Assembly: GCF_017654505.1 (NCBI RefSeq)
Contig: NC_054535.1
Coordinates: 46,318,348-46,382,347, forward strand
Source of the DNA: Polyodon spathula
Taxonomy: Eukaryota > Chordata > Actinopteri > Acipenseriformes > Polyodontidae
Length of the DNA: 64,000 nucleotides
Reading direction: 5' to 3'
Of this stretch, positions 13,141-26,279 are shown piece by piece (position 1 is the stretch's first letter; the number at the start of each line of letters is the position of its first letter). The notes below the pieces were generated by a model that saw only the letters and a list, made by a program, of their open reading frames with translations, was not told the origin of the DNA and ran no database searches. A program made the translations under genes and the position numbers.

Positions 13141-14240
13141 TTGAAAATCTTACGTCTTAATGATTAATACATTATTGTTACTACATTATGTTGTTGATTC
13201 ATTTTCATTTTAGGAACCTTTTTACTGTGCTTTCCTGCAAGGTGAACAGAAGTGTTCTGGTACAGCATGCTAATATTAACCTTTACCTATGCAACATGAC
13301 ATTTTAAGTACTGTAATAGAAACCAAACTACAGTTCTCATTGTATTACCATCTGTGCTGACCTTTCCCTGCTATATTTAATGTCTTGATTAAACAGCCAC
13401 GTGTACATGCATTACAAAGCCATCTCATTTGAGATGTCAATCATACAAAATGTTCTTCTATCTTAAGGGAATGTAGTTTGCTACAGCATGTTGGTTGAAG
13501 TTAATGATCTTTTCCCCAATAGCCTACAAAATATACACGCTATATTTGTTTTAATAGTTCTTTTAAATGTTCGGTATTAACATCACAATAAGTGGGGTTT
13601 TTAATGTCAATGGGACACATGAGTATATAGCTGATATTAATCACACTTGCTGTGTGAATGTTAAAGATTAAGTAGTGGGATTCTAAAAAATATAGCGTTA
13701 CACGTCCCCACATGTTGCTACAAATTTTTAAATAACATACCTGTCATTTTTTGGTTTAATTGTTAACATCCTGACAACTTTTTACACCTATATTAAACAG
13801 CCGCTCTAGCACACTGGGGTTTGAGATCTGTTCTCTAAATCATTGCAGGAAGAGCGATAAAAAAACAAACAAACATAACAAAAAGTGCTCTGGCTTCTGT
13901 TCCGTACCACATCATGGATCATTATTGCTGTGTTGTCTGCTTCACAATGTGGGCAGTAATACTTACAGAATAATTCTTATCCTTAAAGTTATTCAGTAAG
14001 TGTAAAAAACTTGTCAGGATGTTAACAATGAAAAGAGAAATTACAAGTACATTATTTAAACAGTTGTAGTGACACATGGGGACGAGTAACGCTATATTTT
14101 TTGGAACCCCGCTACTTACTCTTTTAAGTATCTTTTTGTTAATTCAATTCCACTAAATACAAATGCATGATTTTCCAAAAGTTTACTTGAACATTGTGTC
14201 CCATGCTTTGAATGAAAAGGGAAAACATTTTTCAAAGCAG
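13141..14240. other. Noncoding stretch, nothing recognised
   Basis: AT-rich sequence with no coding domain, terminal repeats or RNA gene that I could recognise. Confidence 0.5.
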
Positions 14241-14244
14241 AATA

Positions 14245-14522
14245 TCAAGTCAAATATAAGATATAATAATATCAGATCAGATATAAGATATAAGACTATC
14301 AGGTCAGATATAATAATATCAGGCCACATATAAGATATAAGAATATCAGGTCAGATATAATAATATCAGGTCAGATATAAGAATGTCATATCAGATATAA
14401 GATATAAGAATATCAGGTCAGATATAAGATATAAGACTATCAGGTCAGATATAATAATATCAGGCCACATATAAGATATAAGAATATCAGGTCAGGTATA
14501 AGATATAAGAATATCAGGTCAA
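14245..14522. repeat. Minisatellite of 20- and 28-bp units
   Basis: Tandem array built from two related units, AGATATAATAATATCAGGTC (20 bp) and a longer form with a duplicated GATATAA (about 28 bp). They alternate, and a block of several units beginning CAGATATAAGATATAAGACT is itself repeated (near 14277 and 14400), giving a higher-order repeat of about 120 bp. The units are nearly identical, so the expansion looks recent. Confidence 0.92.
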
Positions 14523-15391
14523 AGCACAAGTTATTTTAACACATTTGCAGGCAGAGCAAGAAAGAACTCTAACCTTGTACCATAGAGGTCAAAAGGGAAT
14601 AAAAAAGGGATCAAGCAAATGAGCAATGGTTCAGTGAACATTTTTTTTTGCTCAGTGAACATAATTTTGTTCTGCAGTTCTCAATGATTTCCCTTATCAT
14701 CTGTCAGCGCCCCCCTAACATAGTCTGAAGATCGCATGCGTCTCTGCTCTACAAAAGGGAATGCTTCACTTCCTTAGCAACAGTCTTAACGACCACGAAC
14801 CTGGTTCTACACAAACCAACACCATAGCGTCATCATGGCATTATTATTATGGCATATCGGTGTCATTCCCTCCCCTGCAGTGTGCATTGCTTTTTAATTT
14901 ATTCGCTCCTGCTGCCTTCAGGGCCATTCATTTATAAGAAAATGCAAATAGATAAACGACCCTTAAAATTCACCATCCTGAACTACAAGATGTTAAATGT
15001 GGTACCAGTATTTATTTATTGGAATAACATTAGCATACAATAAATATGTAGCTCTTATAATGCGTTAAAATATGCATGTATAAAGAAATACAAAATCTAT
15101 TTTTGTTTGTGACCTTATTTTTTCGTTTAAAATAGCATACAAACATGCATGGCTCTTGCTAAATTCTAAATTGTTCTAGATGGAAATGTCAGTTTTTGTC
15201 TTTCTGAATATGCTTCATGCCATTAAGTCACTGGATCCTCGTTTGTGTTACGATTTTTTTCAATCCATGCTTTTTTTACAGTACCAATCAATCATTATGA
15301 GAAGACACCACATATGAGCTTAATTAAAAGTTATATATATATAGCAGAAACATTAACCCTTAGAAAATCCTTTAATATCTCTATAATATCC

Positions 15392-15392
<1 letters not shown>
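14523..15392. other. Noncoding stretch, nothing recognised
   Basis: No coding domain or repeat structure recognised. Confidence 0.5.

Positions 15393-15476
<84 letters not shown>
15393..15476. repeat. (TG)n(TA)n compound microsatellite
   Basis: About 42 bases of (TG)n followed directly by about 42 bases of (TA)n. The purine-pyrimidine alternation is capable of Z-DNA and cruciform formation. Confidence 0.97.
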
Positions 15477-15480
<4 letters not shown>

Positions 15481-17449
15481 ACACACAAAATAATGATACA
15501 GTAGTTTTATGGTTTACAGCTAAAATTCTTAATTGCTAAAAACTAAACGTTTTAATTTGATCAGAAAAAAAGAACACAATTTAATCTTCCTTATTATAAG
15601 CACATGGCTTGATCTCTGCCTTAGCTTTTACTGTGGAGTCAAAAAATAAATTCCAGCCGTGACTAACAAAAAATGACCATATAGGAAATATAACCCTGCA
15701 CTAGATCATTATACACTAGTTTTATATTATTTATATTCAAATTCAGCATTCACATCAACAAAGAGTTCAACAATGGGGTATCCGTTCTTTCTTTATGAAG
15801 AGAGAGTTACAAAAAAAAAGTAAAAATATGATTTTGAAATTGTATTTAGCCTTGGTCATCTTTTCAATTAAAGCATATACAGAAGTACCATGGGTGAATC
15901 AGTTAAAATAATATCTCAATGAGGTTTATATACAGTACATATGGTACAAACCCATGTTTCTGAGAATCTGCAATGAACGCATGTCATATTTGGTTTAGAA
16001 CACATACAGAATAATAGTAATAAAAAAACATTTCAAAATGTGAACATGCATAAATGAGGGGTGTCCTGAAATAACATTATACGTGTACATATTTGCAAAG
16101 CACAAAAATAACATTTGATAAAACAGCATCCTTTGCTTAAGATAATTTTGCATATGATTTAGAGCACCACCTGTTGGTAGATTATGCTAATGTATTAACA
16201 AGTGTAAAACATTTCAGGTTTTTACCAATGTTTTGTGTGATAATTTACATACTAACCGTGTATTTCAGAATGTTAAATGTTTGATACTGCTGCCTGGAGT
16301 ACACCTATTTCTTATGTTAGGTTGATTCAGTCATACATTTATTTAGGTGGTTTAAAGTAAATTATATTAGGGATTAAATAGAATGTGTCTGATTCTATTT
16401 TAAAGTAAGTGCAGGGTACAGGAATAAAACAGTAATTGAACTTGTAGAATTAGGTTTGTGTTATTATTATTATAATTATGGTTGCTTTTATTGTTATTGT
16501 ATTTTCCATTCCTTGTAGAAGCACCTTTACTCACATTTGCTAATCTTAACAATAACTTTCCAGTGGTGCAACATGTAACAGAAATTATCCAAGGCAACTT
16601 AGAGACATATGATTGACAGAAATAACATGTTTCTGAATACACACGTGGCTCCTGTAATTAAATGCCAATTGTATACTAAGAATAAAAATCCTAGACAAGC
16701 CACCTCTGGCATGACCCACAACACAACACCTTGCAGTTTGCGTTAGCTAATGTTTTCAGAGGAAATCAAGCTACATGGCACTACCCTTGAGGAAGTGTGT
16801 AATATGTGGTTTACATATGATTCATACTGTATCATTTTTAAGTGTTATGATCTCAGTCCCTGACCCGTATTTATAACATAACAAAGCATAGCTTTTCATT
16901 AAATGTTAATATTGCAGCTGTCTGTGTGATACTTCAGTTATTACTTCTATATGTACAACATCAGTTTTAACACATAACATAATGAGGCTGTTTGGTATTT
17001 TAACAGTATGATTTAAAACAATGGCAATGCAAATAGCTGGAATACAAATATACGTTAATTGCTAAAACAGAAAACAAATAAAACACAGTACTAAATATTT
17101 GTGTGGGTTTTTACATCAAAATAACATTTTCCAGTTTCTTGATTTTCCTTTAATCCTTTGTGCAGCAATTAACAATATATTATTATAATATAAAAGTTAC
17201 AGAAAACAAAGATCCTTTGCTGATTAAGAGAGTATTTTGGTTTAACCCTCCTACTAGGTTTTGGGTCTGTATAATATTTTATGACTTTTCCTAAGTTGGG
17301 CTCATGAACTTATATACAGAAAACAGAACCTTTGAGATGTTTACTTTTTTTAGAACAGGTCATGTATACAAATAAGATGTTTTGGGTCACTATGATCCAT
17401 GGCATTTATCTATGTAGATTTGTGTGCAGGAATAAAACAAACTTCTTTC

Positions 17450-17453
<4 letters not shown>
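15477..17453. other. Noncoding stretch, nothing recognised
   Basis: AT-rich sequence without recognisable genes. Short (ATT)n and (AAC)n patches near 16460 produce an artefactual asparagine-rich frame on the minus strand. Confidence 0.5.

Positions 17454-17511
<58 letters not shown>
17454..17511. repeat. (TTA)n microsatellite
   Basis: Nearly pure TTA trinucleotide repeat. The homopolymeric leucine, tyrosine and isoleucine frames across it are artefacts of the repeat. Confidence 0.97.
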
Positions 17512-17945
17512 TTGTATTATTATCTCTGGATATGGCTGCACCTGTCTGGAGATATTTATAAACAAAAAAACAAACAATATATGTCCACAAGGCAGAGCCT
17601 AATTTTCTCTGTCAGTATTGCAACAGGATCTCACTGGTAAAGACATTCCAAAATGAGGAGCTCCCAGGTTGGCAGTCAAACAAGTTCTATCACAGCTCCT
17701 GGACAAAAAGAGCATAAAAGAGTAACCTTTGCAAATAAAAACATTTAATCAGTTTAAGCCTGTTTAAATTAGTTTGAAATTGTATCGGGTCAATATGACC
17801 CAAAACATAACAGCTGTACCTAAATTCTGAACATAATAAAAAGTTAATTAATTAATAAAAGTGAAGAAGCTAAAATTTCAATTAGTGCCTTCATCAATGT
17901 AATGAGATAACATGTGAAAAAGAGCCTATTAGATCAGACTGGTCT

Positions 17946-18457
17946 TGTGACAAGCTGGCTCATGTGGTGATGTCAGACCAGGAAAAGAATGGACACAAAA
18001 TGTGTAGTGAATGCACTGTTGCGCCGGTTTATTATAAATGAACAAATAAAAAGATTGAACAAAACAGAAACACTGAACAGACAAACAGGCACGATGGCCA
18101 AACAAACAGACAAACAAAACCGATTGAACTAACCGACAACAAGTATCATGCTGGTCCTCCAGCATGAGTAGAAATTGTTATTCTTTTTATTAGTTCTCTG
18201 TGCATCCTTATCTACAGCTCTGCCGGGATGCAATTACTAATTAATCATTCACTTGAATCCCAGCATGTTAACTGATTTGTGCCCCATATACTAATACACA
18301 TTTTATCTGCATGTGACGTGATTGTGCAATCCCCGTGCCTAAATTCAGCTATACATGTTAAATCACCTGTGCTACATAACCCACACATATGCACCAGTAC
18401 ATACACAACATAAAACATAAAACACAAAAATATGCAAAGGGGAAGGGCACCCCACCA
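17946..18457 (-). repeat. 3' LTR of the 17946-20166 element
   Basis: 512-bp terminal repeat. Its first 230 bases (18226-18457) match 19931-20166 closely in the same orientation. Related LTRs of this family occur at 42460-42814, 53355-53850 and 53908-54178. A/T-rich (AAAC)n-type spacer is typical of the family. Confidence 0.82.
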
Positions 18458-18460
18458 CCT

Positions 18461-18473
18461 ATCTCCCCCCTTG
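18461..18473 (-). other. Polypurine tract
   Basis: On the minus strand AAGGGGGGAGAT lies immediately before the start of the 3' LTR, the position of the plus-strand primer of LTR retrotransposons. A second similar tract is seen near 18500-18512 (minus AAGGGGGAGAT). Confidence 0.7.
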
Positions 18474-18529
18474 TGTGCAGAACACATAGCCTTAAAGGAC
18501 ATCTCCCCCTTGAAAGCCCAAAAGTCTTA

Positions 18530-19017
18530 GTCAGGGTCCTGGGTCAAGAATAGAATCATCAAGGGGCCCATGTGCGGCAATCCTGGCAACGGAAATGCTG
18601 ACAATGGCGTGGCACACTCCAGCAGAGGAAAGGCTGCTATTGGCAATGCTGACAGCAGACGTGCCGACAGTGCCAAGGCTGGCTCCTTCAGCTAAGGCAA
18701 TCCTGGCAGTGCCAATGCTGCCTGTGGCCATGATGTCAGTGGAAATACTGACATCAGAGCAAGGTCCTCCTCCAATGGCAATGCTGTCAGTGGACATGCT
18801 GACAGCGGGGTCAAGTCCTCCTCCTGTGGCTCTGCTGGCAGTGGAAAGGCTGACAGCGGTGTGGCCCACTCCGCCAGAGGCCACAGTAAATCCCCGGGAG
18901 TCAGCAGCAAACGACCCCCAGGTGGTGACAAACAGGCCTCCCCGGGCAATGGAGAACAAGCCTCCCAGGTGATGGTGAGCAGGCCTCCCAATGTGACCCC
19001 CCCCCCCCCCCCCCCCC

Positions 19018-19062
<45 letters not shown>

Positions 19063-19084
19063 ACCCCCCCCCCCCCCCACCCCC

Positions 19085-19132
<48 letters not shown>

Positions 19133-19202
19133 ACCCCCCCCCCCCCCCCCCCCCCCCCACCCCCCACCCCCCCCCCCCACCCCCCCACCCCCCCCCCCCC
19201 CC

Positions 19203-19260
<58 letters not shown>

Positions 19261-19261
19261 C

Positions 19262-19316
<55 letters not shown>

Positions 19317-19925
19317 ACCCCCCCCCCCCCCCCCCACCCCCCCCCCCAATGGTTAGCCGGCCTCCCCTTGGTGGCATGGGCTTGGCAGCCCTAGGCAGTA
19401 CGGGTTCTGCAGCCCTAGGCGGTGCAGGTGGGAGCTGCAGGCAGTCGTCTCCCTCTGGTGGTGCAGGCGGGAGCTGCAGGTAGTCTCCCTGTAGGGGTGC
19501 AGTTGGAAACTGCAGGTAGTCTCCCTCTGGCGGTGGAGACGGGAGCAGCAGATAGTCTCTTTCTGGAGGTGGAGGCGGGAGCAGCAGGTAGCATCCCTCT
19601 TGCGGTGGAGGTGGGAGCAACAAGTAGCCTCCTTCTATCTCTGGAGACTGGTATGGTCACCTTTGGTCACTGGAGACTGTCGTGGCTCTCCCTCGGTCAC
19701 TGGAGACTTGGTCCCTTTCTTGGGCTCTGGACATGTAGACTTCCCCTTCTTGGGCTATGGTCTCTCGGTCTCGCCCTTCTTGGGCACTGGAGATATGGGC
19801 TTACTCCTCTTGGGTGCTGGATGCTAAGGTTCAACCCTCTTGGGCACTGGATGTTGTGGCTCCACCCTCTTAGGCCCTGGGCAAGGGACTTCTCCTTTTA
19901 CCTCCTTCACAAAGTGCCTATCCCC
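18530..19925 (-). pseudogene. Gag-type repetitive linker region of the LTR element
   Basis: Several kinds of in-frame tandem coding repeats are seen on the minus strand. About 19900-19660 has PVPKK/EPKKG-type repeats with an occasional stop. About 19660-19370 has units such as EGDYLQLPPAPP and ERDYLLLPSPPP at about 30-bp period. After the poly-C block, 18990-18545 has units such as VSISTDIMATG and VSMSTDSIAIGGG. Proline-rich repeated linkers of this kind occur in gag polyproteins of fish Gypsy elements. No zinc knuckle, protease or RT is present. Because the units are multiples of three, other frames are open too; those are shadows. Confidence 0.55.
18997..19347. repeat. 351-bp poly-C tract with sparse A
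   Basis: Almost uninterrupted C on the plus strand, broken by isolated A (CACCCC) and one CAACAAC. It sits inside the gag repeat region. It is either a real expansion of proline/glycine-type codons or an assembly or basecalling artefact. The long glycine and proline frames across it are not genes. Confidence 0.95.
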
Positions 19926-19930
19926 ACAAT

Positions 19931-20166
19931 ACTAATTAATCATTCACTTGAATCCCAGCATGTGAACTAATTTGTGCAATCCCTGTGTCCACATAATAAT
20001 ACACATTTTATCTACATATGAAGTGATTGTGCAATCCCTGTGCCTACATTCAACTATACATTTTAAGTCACCCGTGCTACATAACCCACACTCCTGCACC
20101 AATACATACACACCACATAAAACATAAAACACAAAATTATGCAGAGGGGTGGGGCACCCCGCTACA
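19931..20166 (-). repeat. Truncated 5' LTR of the 17946-20166 element
   Basis: Direct repeat of 18226-18457, starting TGTAGCGGGGTGCCC on the minus strand. The second half of the LTR is missing, and the sequence runs straight into gag repeats near 19925. Confidence 0.8.
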
Positions 20167-20275
20167 GGTCTGTATTTTGTAAAGTTATCTTTTGACACAA
20201 CATTGATTTAGGAAGTTTTAGGAAATCCTTGGCACGTGTATGTAAATCAAAACAAATCCTTGTTAATCAAATTAA

Positions 20276-20466
20276 AGGGTACATAAGGACATTTCCCATC
20301 ATCCTCCTGCTCACTGGTAAATCCATCTCAGTTACATATGTGAGCAGGAGGATGATGGGAAATATAGCTCTGAGAGGTCTATGCGGGTACATGGGAAGCC
20401 ATCTTGAGGCAGAGAATGCAATTTATAATATATACACAATACAATAAAAAGGTCCTTATGTAACCT
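20276..20466. mobile_element. 191-bp MITE with perfect TTAA duplications
   Basis: Terminal inverted repeats AGGGTACATAAGGAC (left) and AGGTTACATAAGGAC (right, read inward) are flanked by TTAA at 20272-20275 and 20467-20470. TTAA targets are used by piggyBac and Kolobok transposons. A second, perfect 23-bp inverted repeat lies inside, 20291-20313 against 20341-20363, with a 27-bp loop. The element has no coding capacity and would need a transposase supplied elsewhere. Confidence 0.88.
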
Positions 20467-20470
20467 TTAA

Positions 20471-21539
20471 GTATTACATTAGGCCATAAGCATCATCTGT
20501 AGGTTGTATACTGTTCGAGCATAATAATTGCTTTAGAATGCACACATTCTTTCTGGTATCTGACATAGAACTATGGAACTATATTTGTCTTTACTTAAAA
20601 TTCTCCATTTGCTCCACCCTAGCGGCTAACAGGTAAACTGCAGCATGTAATCTTCAAAATACCGGTAGATACATGTCTGGATATACAAAACAAATGTATT
20701 GCCAAAACATTTGGGTTACATGCTCTTTTGGGTTATGCAGTGTTTGTAAATCATTTATGTTCTAGATACACAATGTTACACTGCATGCAATAATATGTAA
20801 CACAACAATGATTAATATTTATTTATTTGAAAATATTAGCCCTTTGATATGCTGCGGTAATAAAATATATGTTGAAATACAAATTCATGAATGTAGTAAC
20901 ACATCCAAGAACTAGTATTTGAGACACAATTCTTATTTTCTTGACATAACACACATACAACAAAAAAACTGCCACAGTTATGTACTTTACACAAAAAAAA
21001 AATATATATATGTGCTTGTTGTCTTTTTAGTACAGTAGACTCTGGCTAAGAGAACACCCCTTGTGAATCAAGCGAAGTGTTCTTATAACTAAAGTGTTCT
21101 CTAAGATAGAGTTAACCACCAGACACAATATGAATCAATACATAAACAAATACATATGTATTACTTGTCATGATGCATGTGCATCAACATAAAAATGAAC
21201 TGAATAAGTAACAGAAAAGCAATAGGAAAGTGTATGTTAGTAAACTACAATAATAAATTAACAGACGGCAGGAAAATTGTTTGTTTATTTTAGAATGGGG
21301 TTTCCCCCTCCGCCCCTGTCTTTTTTCTTGTTTGTATTGTGATTTATGTTTGTATTTGTATTATGACTTTGCATATTTGTTCCATTATTTAAAAAGACGG
21401 CGTGTGTTTGTACGTGCATGTGTGTACATTCTGGCAGAGACGAGGTTTGGCAAACTCATATGTGCCAGCAATTCACAAACTTGTGCAGAATGCAGTCTGG
21501 AAATAATTAAACTGCAGCTCGCAGTACAGGGGGTGTGGC

Positions 21540-21614
<75 letters not shown>

Positions 21615-22835
21615 ATTGATTATTTACCTTTTTATTGCATACACATGTATTTTCAGTCGGTGTCATCTCCAAGTACAAAGAGAAGTGAAATCAGAAACAA
21701 AAGACACAAATAATTCTATGTTCAACAAACCAAAGTCAACGAACCAACAACTTACCTGAATCCAGGCAAAAACAATAAACCTGTATGTTGTGGAAAAATC
21801 ACCCAACCACAGTAAAACATTACCAATTAATCTCTCAAAAACGTCATAGACATCAGTATACCTATTTTTTTATGAGTGTGTATATAATGGACACCCAAAT
21901 GTATATAAGTCTAGAACTTTTAATAAAACTGATATCAATACCATATTTAACCAATGAATAGTAATATAAGATGAAAATGACCAACCACAAATAAACAAGG
22001 TAAACTGAATATTATAGGTTGAGGGGTAACAAGTAGTTAAGACTTTTGCTTTCTTCATGGTTCACAGATTGTTCTTTTGCAGATCACAAAAAGGGAGAAA
22101 GGGCACTGGTAGATGGTACTCGATGGTAGGTCAGAACTGGAATTCAGCCATTTTGAAGAAAGACTATAGTTTCAAGACTGCTAAACAAATCCATTGTGAT
22201 CAACTGTAGGGCACGCAAATAGAGCATGGCGCCGGGCTCGTCTCAGGGAGGGGTTTGGCAGTACAAAGGGGATGCAGCTACATGAGTACGGCCCCTTATG
22301 CTGAAAATACTAACACTAGGGAACTGCAGCCATGGAGCCAGCACAAACCCCAGAGCACCACTACCACTTCCCAACACTGCACAGCACAGCACCACAAGAA
22401 CCTCACCTGACCTGGAGCACTTTGCTGTGCACGGGTGGATTAACAATAGAACCGCCGGATTTTCTTTCTACCTAGAACCGCTGCACCGGTCATTTTAACC
22501 GGCATTTTTTTAAACAGCTTCAATGTGAAAATGAAAAACAAATTATTGGAGACAACTCAAAAGTTTTATTCACGAATATCATATGTAACTTTTGCATAGC
22601 AGAAACACTGTATTTAAATGGAAAATTAAAGATAAAAGGTTTTATTTTCAAAATTAGCACATAAAGCACAACTATGAAAAAAAAAAAAAAAAACAATAAT
22701 ATAATATAATAAACATTTCAAAAGAAAGTAGTGTGTCAACAGGTGTAAAGGGGTATATGTACATACAGAACTATAAAAACTGAAATCAACATAAAAAAAG
22801 AAAATAGAACACTACTTCCGGTATGTCGCCTCATA
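20471..22835. other. Noncoding stretch; possible pogo-like end at 21037
   Basis: No gene recognised. At 21037-21066 the sequence ACAGTAGACTCTGGCTAAGA resembles the terminal repeat of pogo/Tigger-type elements, but its partner was not found. A GC-richer patch at 22225-22500 has open frames on both strands without recognisable domains. Confidence 0.4.
21542..21609. repeat. (GA)n microsatellite
   Basis: Pure GA dinucleotide run of about 68 bases. Confidence 0.98.
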
Positions 22836-22837
22836 TT

Positions 22838-22970
22838 GCACTGTATGTAATGTATTCTTACTGTATTGTTCTGTTTGTTTATTTGTTGTATTTATTTATA
22901 ACTTGCACCTCTCATACACTTGTAAGTCACACTGGGTAAAGGTGCCAGCTAAATAATAATAATAATAATA

Positions 22971-23003
<33 letters not shown>
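22838..23003 (+). mobile_element. LINE/SINE 3' tail with (AAT)n
   Basis: ACTTGTAAGTCACACTGGGTAAAGGTGCCAGCTAAATAATAAT matches in form the common fish retroposon 3' end (GTAAGTCGCxxTGGATAAxxGCGTCTGCTAAATAA), running into a 53-base (AAT)n array. Only the 3' end is present. Confidence 0.65.
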
Positions 23004-23026
23004 TAATATAATTTTTATGTAGCAGA

Positions 23027-23713
23027 ACCAGGGGTGATACCTCTCAAACCAAAACCCCAGCTGATCCGATGGCTCTGCCCCGACACCCAGACTATCGCAC
23101 AGGGGGTTGGACTGATCACTATTGAACAGTTCAGCTACGTGTTTGGGCCAGAGACACAAGCTTGGGTCAGCTGGCACCTGCCCACCACACTGGAGGAAGC
23201 AGTCTGTCTGGTCGAGGCGTTTGAAGACTTCCTGCCGGCATATCAGCTCACCCCTCAAGGCTCCTTCAGACCCGAAGACTACTTCCCCCACTTCCCAAAG
23301 GACAACCTTCACCCCCTCGAAGCTCAATGGGCGGCCTCCCTCCACAACAATGGAGATTGTTGGCTCCCAGCTGGGTTAGAATAGGGGTCCCATCTCCGTT
23401 GCTAGCCAGGCAGTAGGACACTCAGGCTCCATGGGTGTCCTTTACCCAGGTCTGCTACTGGTGCCATGAGGTTGGTCACCCCGGCGGCAATGAAGTGTGA
23501 CATGGCCTTGCGTTATCTGACACCAGAGGCAGGTAAGTCCAGGAGTAATGATTGGGGGAAACCTTGTATTATTGATGTATGGGTTGGTGATGTGAGTATC
23601 CACACATTAGTGGACTCAGGATGCGGGCTAACTTTGATTGAGGATGCTCAGTTGGTGGGAGTGTCTTGGGAAATGGGGAAACCAATACATATCCCACCAC
23701 TAAAATATGTGTG
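23027..23713 (+). pseudogene. Gypsy-type gag-protease fragment (SCAN-like capsid, zinc knuckle, protease)
   Basis: Three pieces in retrotransposon order. At 23034-23384 a frame includes FGPETQAWVSWHLPTTLEEA, resembling the SCAN/capsid C-terminal domain shared by Gmr1-like Gypsy gag and SCAN zinc-finger proteins. At 23453-23490, in another frame, CYWCHEVGH fits a zinc knuckle but lacks the last cysteine. At 23466-23713 a third frame carries LVDSGCGLTLI, the aspartic protease active-site motif (D at 23612). Frames are broken between the parts and nothing of RT follows, so it is dead. A Tc1 element starts 36 bases downstream. Confidence 0.68.
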
Positions 23714-23749
23714 ACTGTTGGGAACCGTCTGTGTTTCTGTGTATATATA

Positions 23750-24968
<1,219 letters not shown>

Positions 24969-24989
24969 AAATATATATATATATAAGAT

Positions 24990-25640
24990 GCAAAACACCA
25001 GACACAGAGAGGCAGTGATATAGTTTGAACAGCACGGTGTCTGTATATTTATTTTTTTAATAAATAAGGCAGCAGATGAATCTTTCTTCTTTAAAAAAAA
25101 TAATAAAACAGAACAAAATAAACAAAAATAATCTTCTTCTATAATTTGCCCCAGGACAGGTACGCTATTTGCCTGGGGTCTTTCCAAACAAACAACCAAA
25201 CGATAATAGGCAGTCAGGTTTGTTCAGGTTCAAAAAGGGTTGTTTTACTGAGGTTGGTTATTCATCTAGTCCAATAGTCTAATCCACTTTTCAAGGTCCA
25301 ATTCCGTTTCAAAGTCATAGTCATTAAATCCTTTGTTTGTTTGTTTCTTTCCTTCCTTCTCTCACTCTCGATCTCAATGTCTGCACACCTGCCGACCTCT
25401 AAGTCCTTTTTCTCCACCACTACACTCAGGCCCTGTTTGTCGGTCAGAGCCTGCTTTTACACAGATGCGCTGATGAGCAGCACCTGTCTCTTGTTGAGCT
25501 TGTTAGTGCTGATGATAAATGAAAAGAGGGGTGAAGGTACATAGTGTCCATCCACGACCCTACCTATTTTTTATTTTTTACCGTTGTTTCATCCACAATT
25601 CGTGATTAACTTGGCTCCCTTTTTATTTTGATTAGGCTGT
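24990..25640 (-). mobile_element. LTR-like sequence, unclassified
   Basis: Minus-strand reading has AATAAATATACAGACACC and ACTGCCTCTCTGTGTCTGG near its left end, like an LTR R/U5 with polyadenylation signal. The following TTTG/AAAC-rich segments resemble the other LTRs in this window. No target duplication, primer site or coding sequence was found, so the call is tentative. Confidence 0.3.
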
Positions 25641-25854
25641 CTTATAGGCGGGAGCATCTAATTTAATTTATGCAGGAGGTGTAAAATCTGACAGAAAAGG
25701 GATTCTGAATGTCGGTGTTTCAAAATTACTGTTTGATTAATCACTCACTATTTAAGAAAAAATGTAAATAAGAAATTATCGGTAAACTTTTCTAAAAAAA
25801 AATTCTAAACACCCACACGTTGATGAATAGAGGCCACTATCTAATAATTTCAAC

Positions 25855-25978
25855 TTACTATATAGTAAGTCAAAATTATAAGACAGTAAGTCATAATTAT
25901 AATAAAGTAAGTTGAAGTATGATGAGATGTTAAGTTATAATTATGAGAAAGTAAGTCAAATTATGAGATAGTAAACTA
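25855..25978. repeat. Degenerate tandem repeat of ~20-24-bp AGTAAGTCATAATTATGA units
   Basis: About five imperfect copies of a unit containing AGTAAGTCATAATTATGA. It is followed by an AT-rich stretch and GTGGCGGAAATGGGATTCC, a combination that often marks a dispersed fish repeat. Confidence 0.7.
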
Positions 25979-26279
25979 TTTATTTAATTTTTATTTTTAA
26001 AAATGATGTGGCGGAAATGGGATTCCATAGTAAATGAACATAGATCAGGGGCAAGGGCAATACATTTGGTATCAATATTTTATGTACAGTTAGAGCTTTC
26101 AAATGATAGATGTGGTTAAGTGGCTTGTTTCAGTAAAAAAATAATTGGATTATCAATCATTTATTTAAAAAATAAGCTTTCTTAGTGGTGGTGGTGGTGG
26201 GTGGTATTTGCTTTTGGTTTCAGGACAGGGGCAATACATTTGTTAACCTTATTTTGCTTCAGAAAGTGCTCTTATCTCT

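Larger units (their letters stand above)
17946..20166 (-). mobile_element. Internally deleted LTR retrotransposon (Gypsy-like) with perfect 5-bp target duplication
   Basis: The element begins on the minus strand with TGTAGCGGGGTGCCCC (from 20166) and ends ...CTTGTCACA (at 17946). It is flanked by identical 5-bp repeats GGTCT at 17941-17945 and 20167-20171, the size expected for LTR-element integration. Inside are a complete 3' LTR (17946-18457), a purine tract next to it, proline-rich gag-type repeats, and only the first part of the 5' LTR. The rest of the 5' LTR, the primer site, most of gag and all of pol are missing. It is a defective copy, probably dependent on a relative when it moved, or deleted afterwards. 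Confidence 0.85.

Noticed and set aside
18531..19623. Long glycine-rich and proline-rich open frames of up to 272 codons
   Set aside because: They exist because of the poly-C tract and surrounding multiple-of-three repeats; six frames are open and no start or domain supports a gene.
21281..21678. Plus frame ending in (RE)n and minus frame with (LS)n
   Set aside because: Products of the (GA)n microsatellite.
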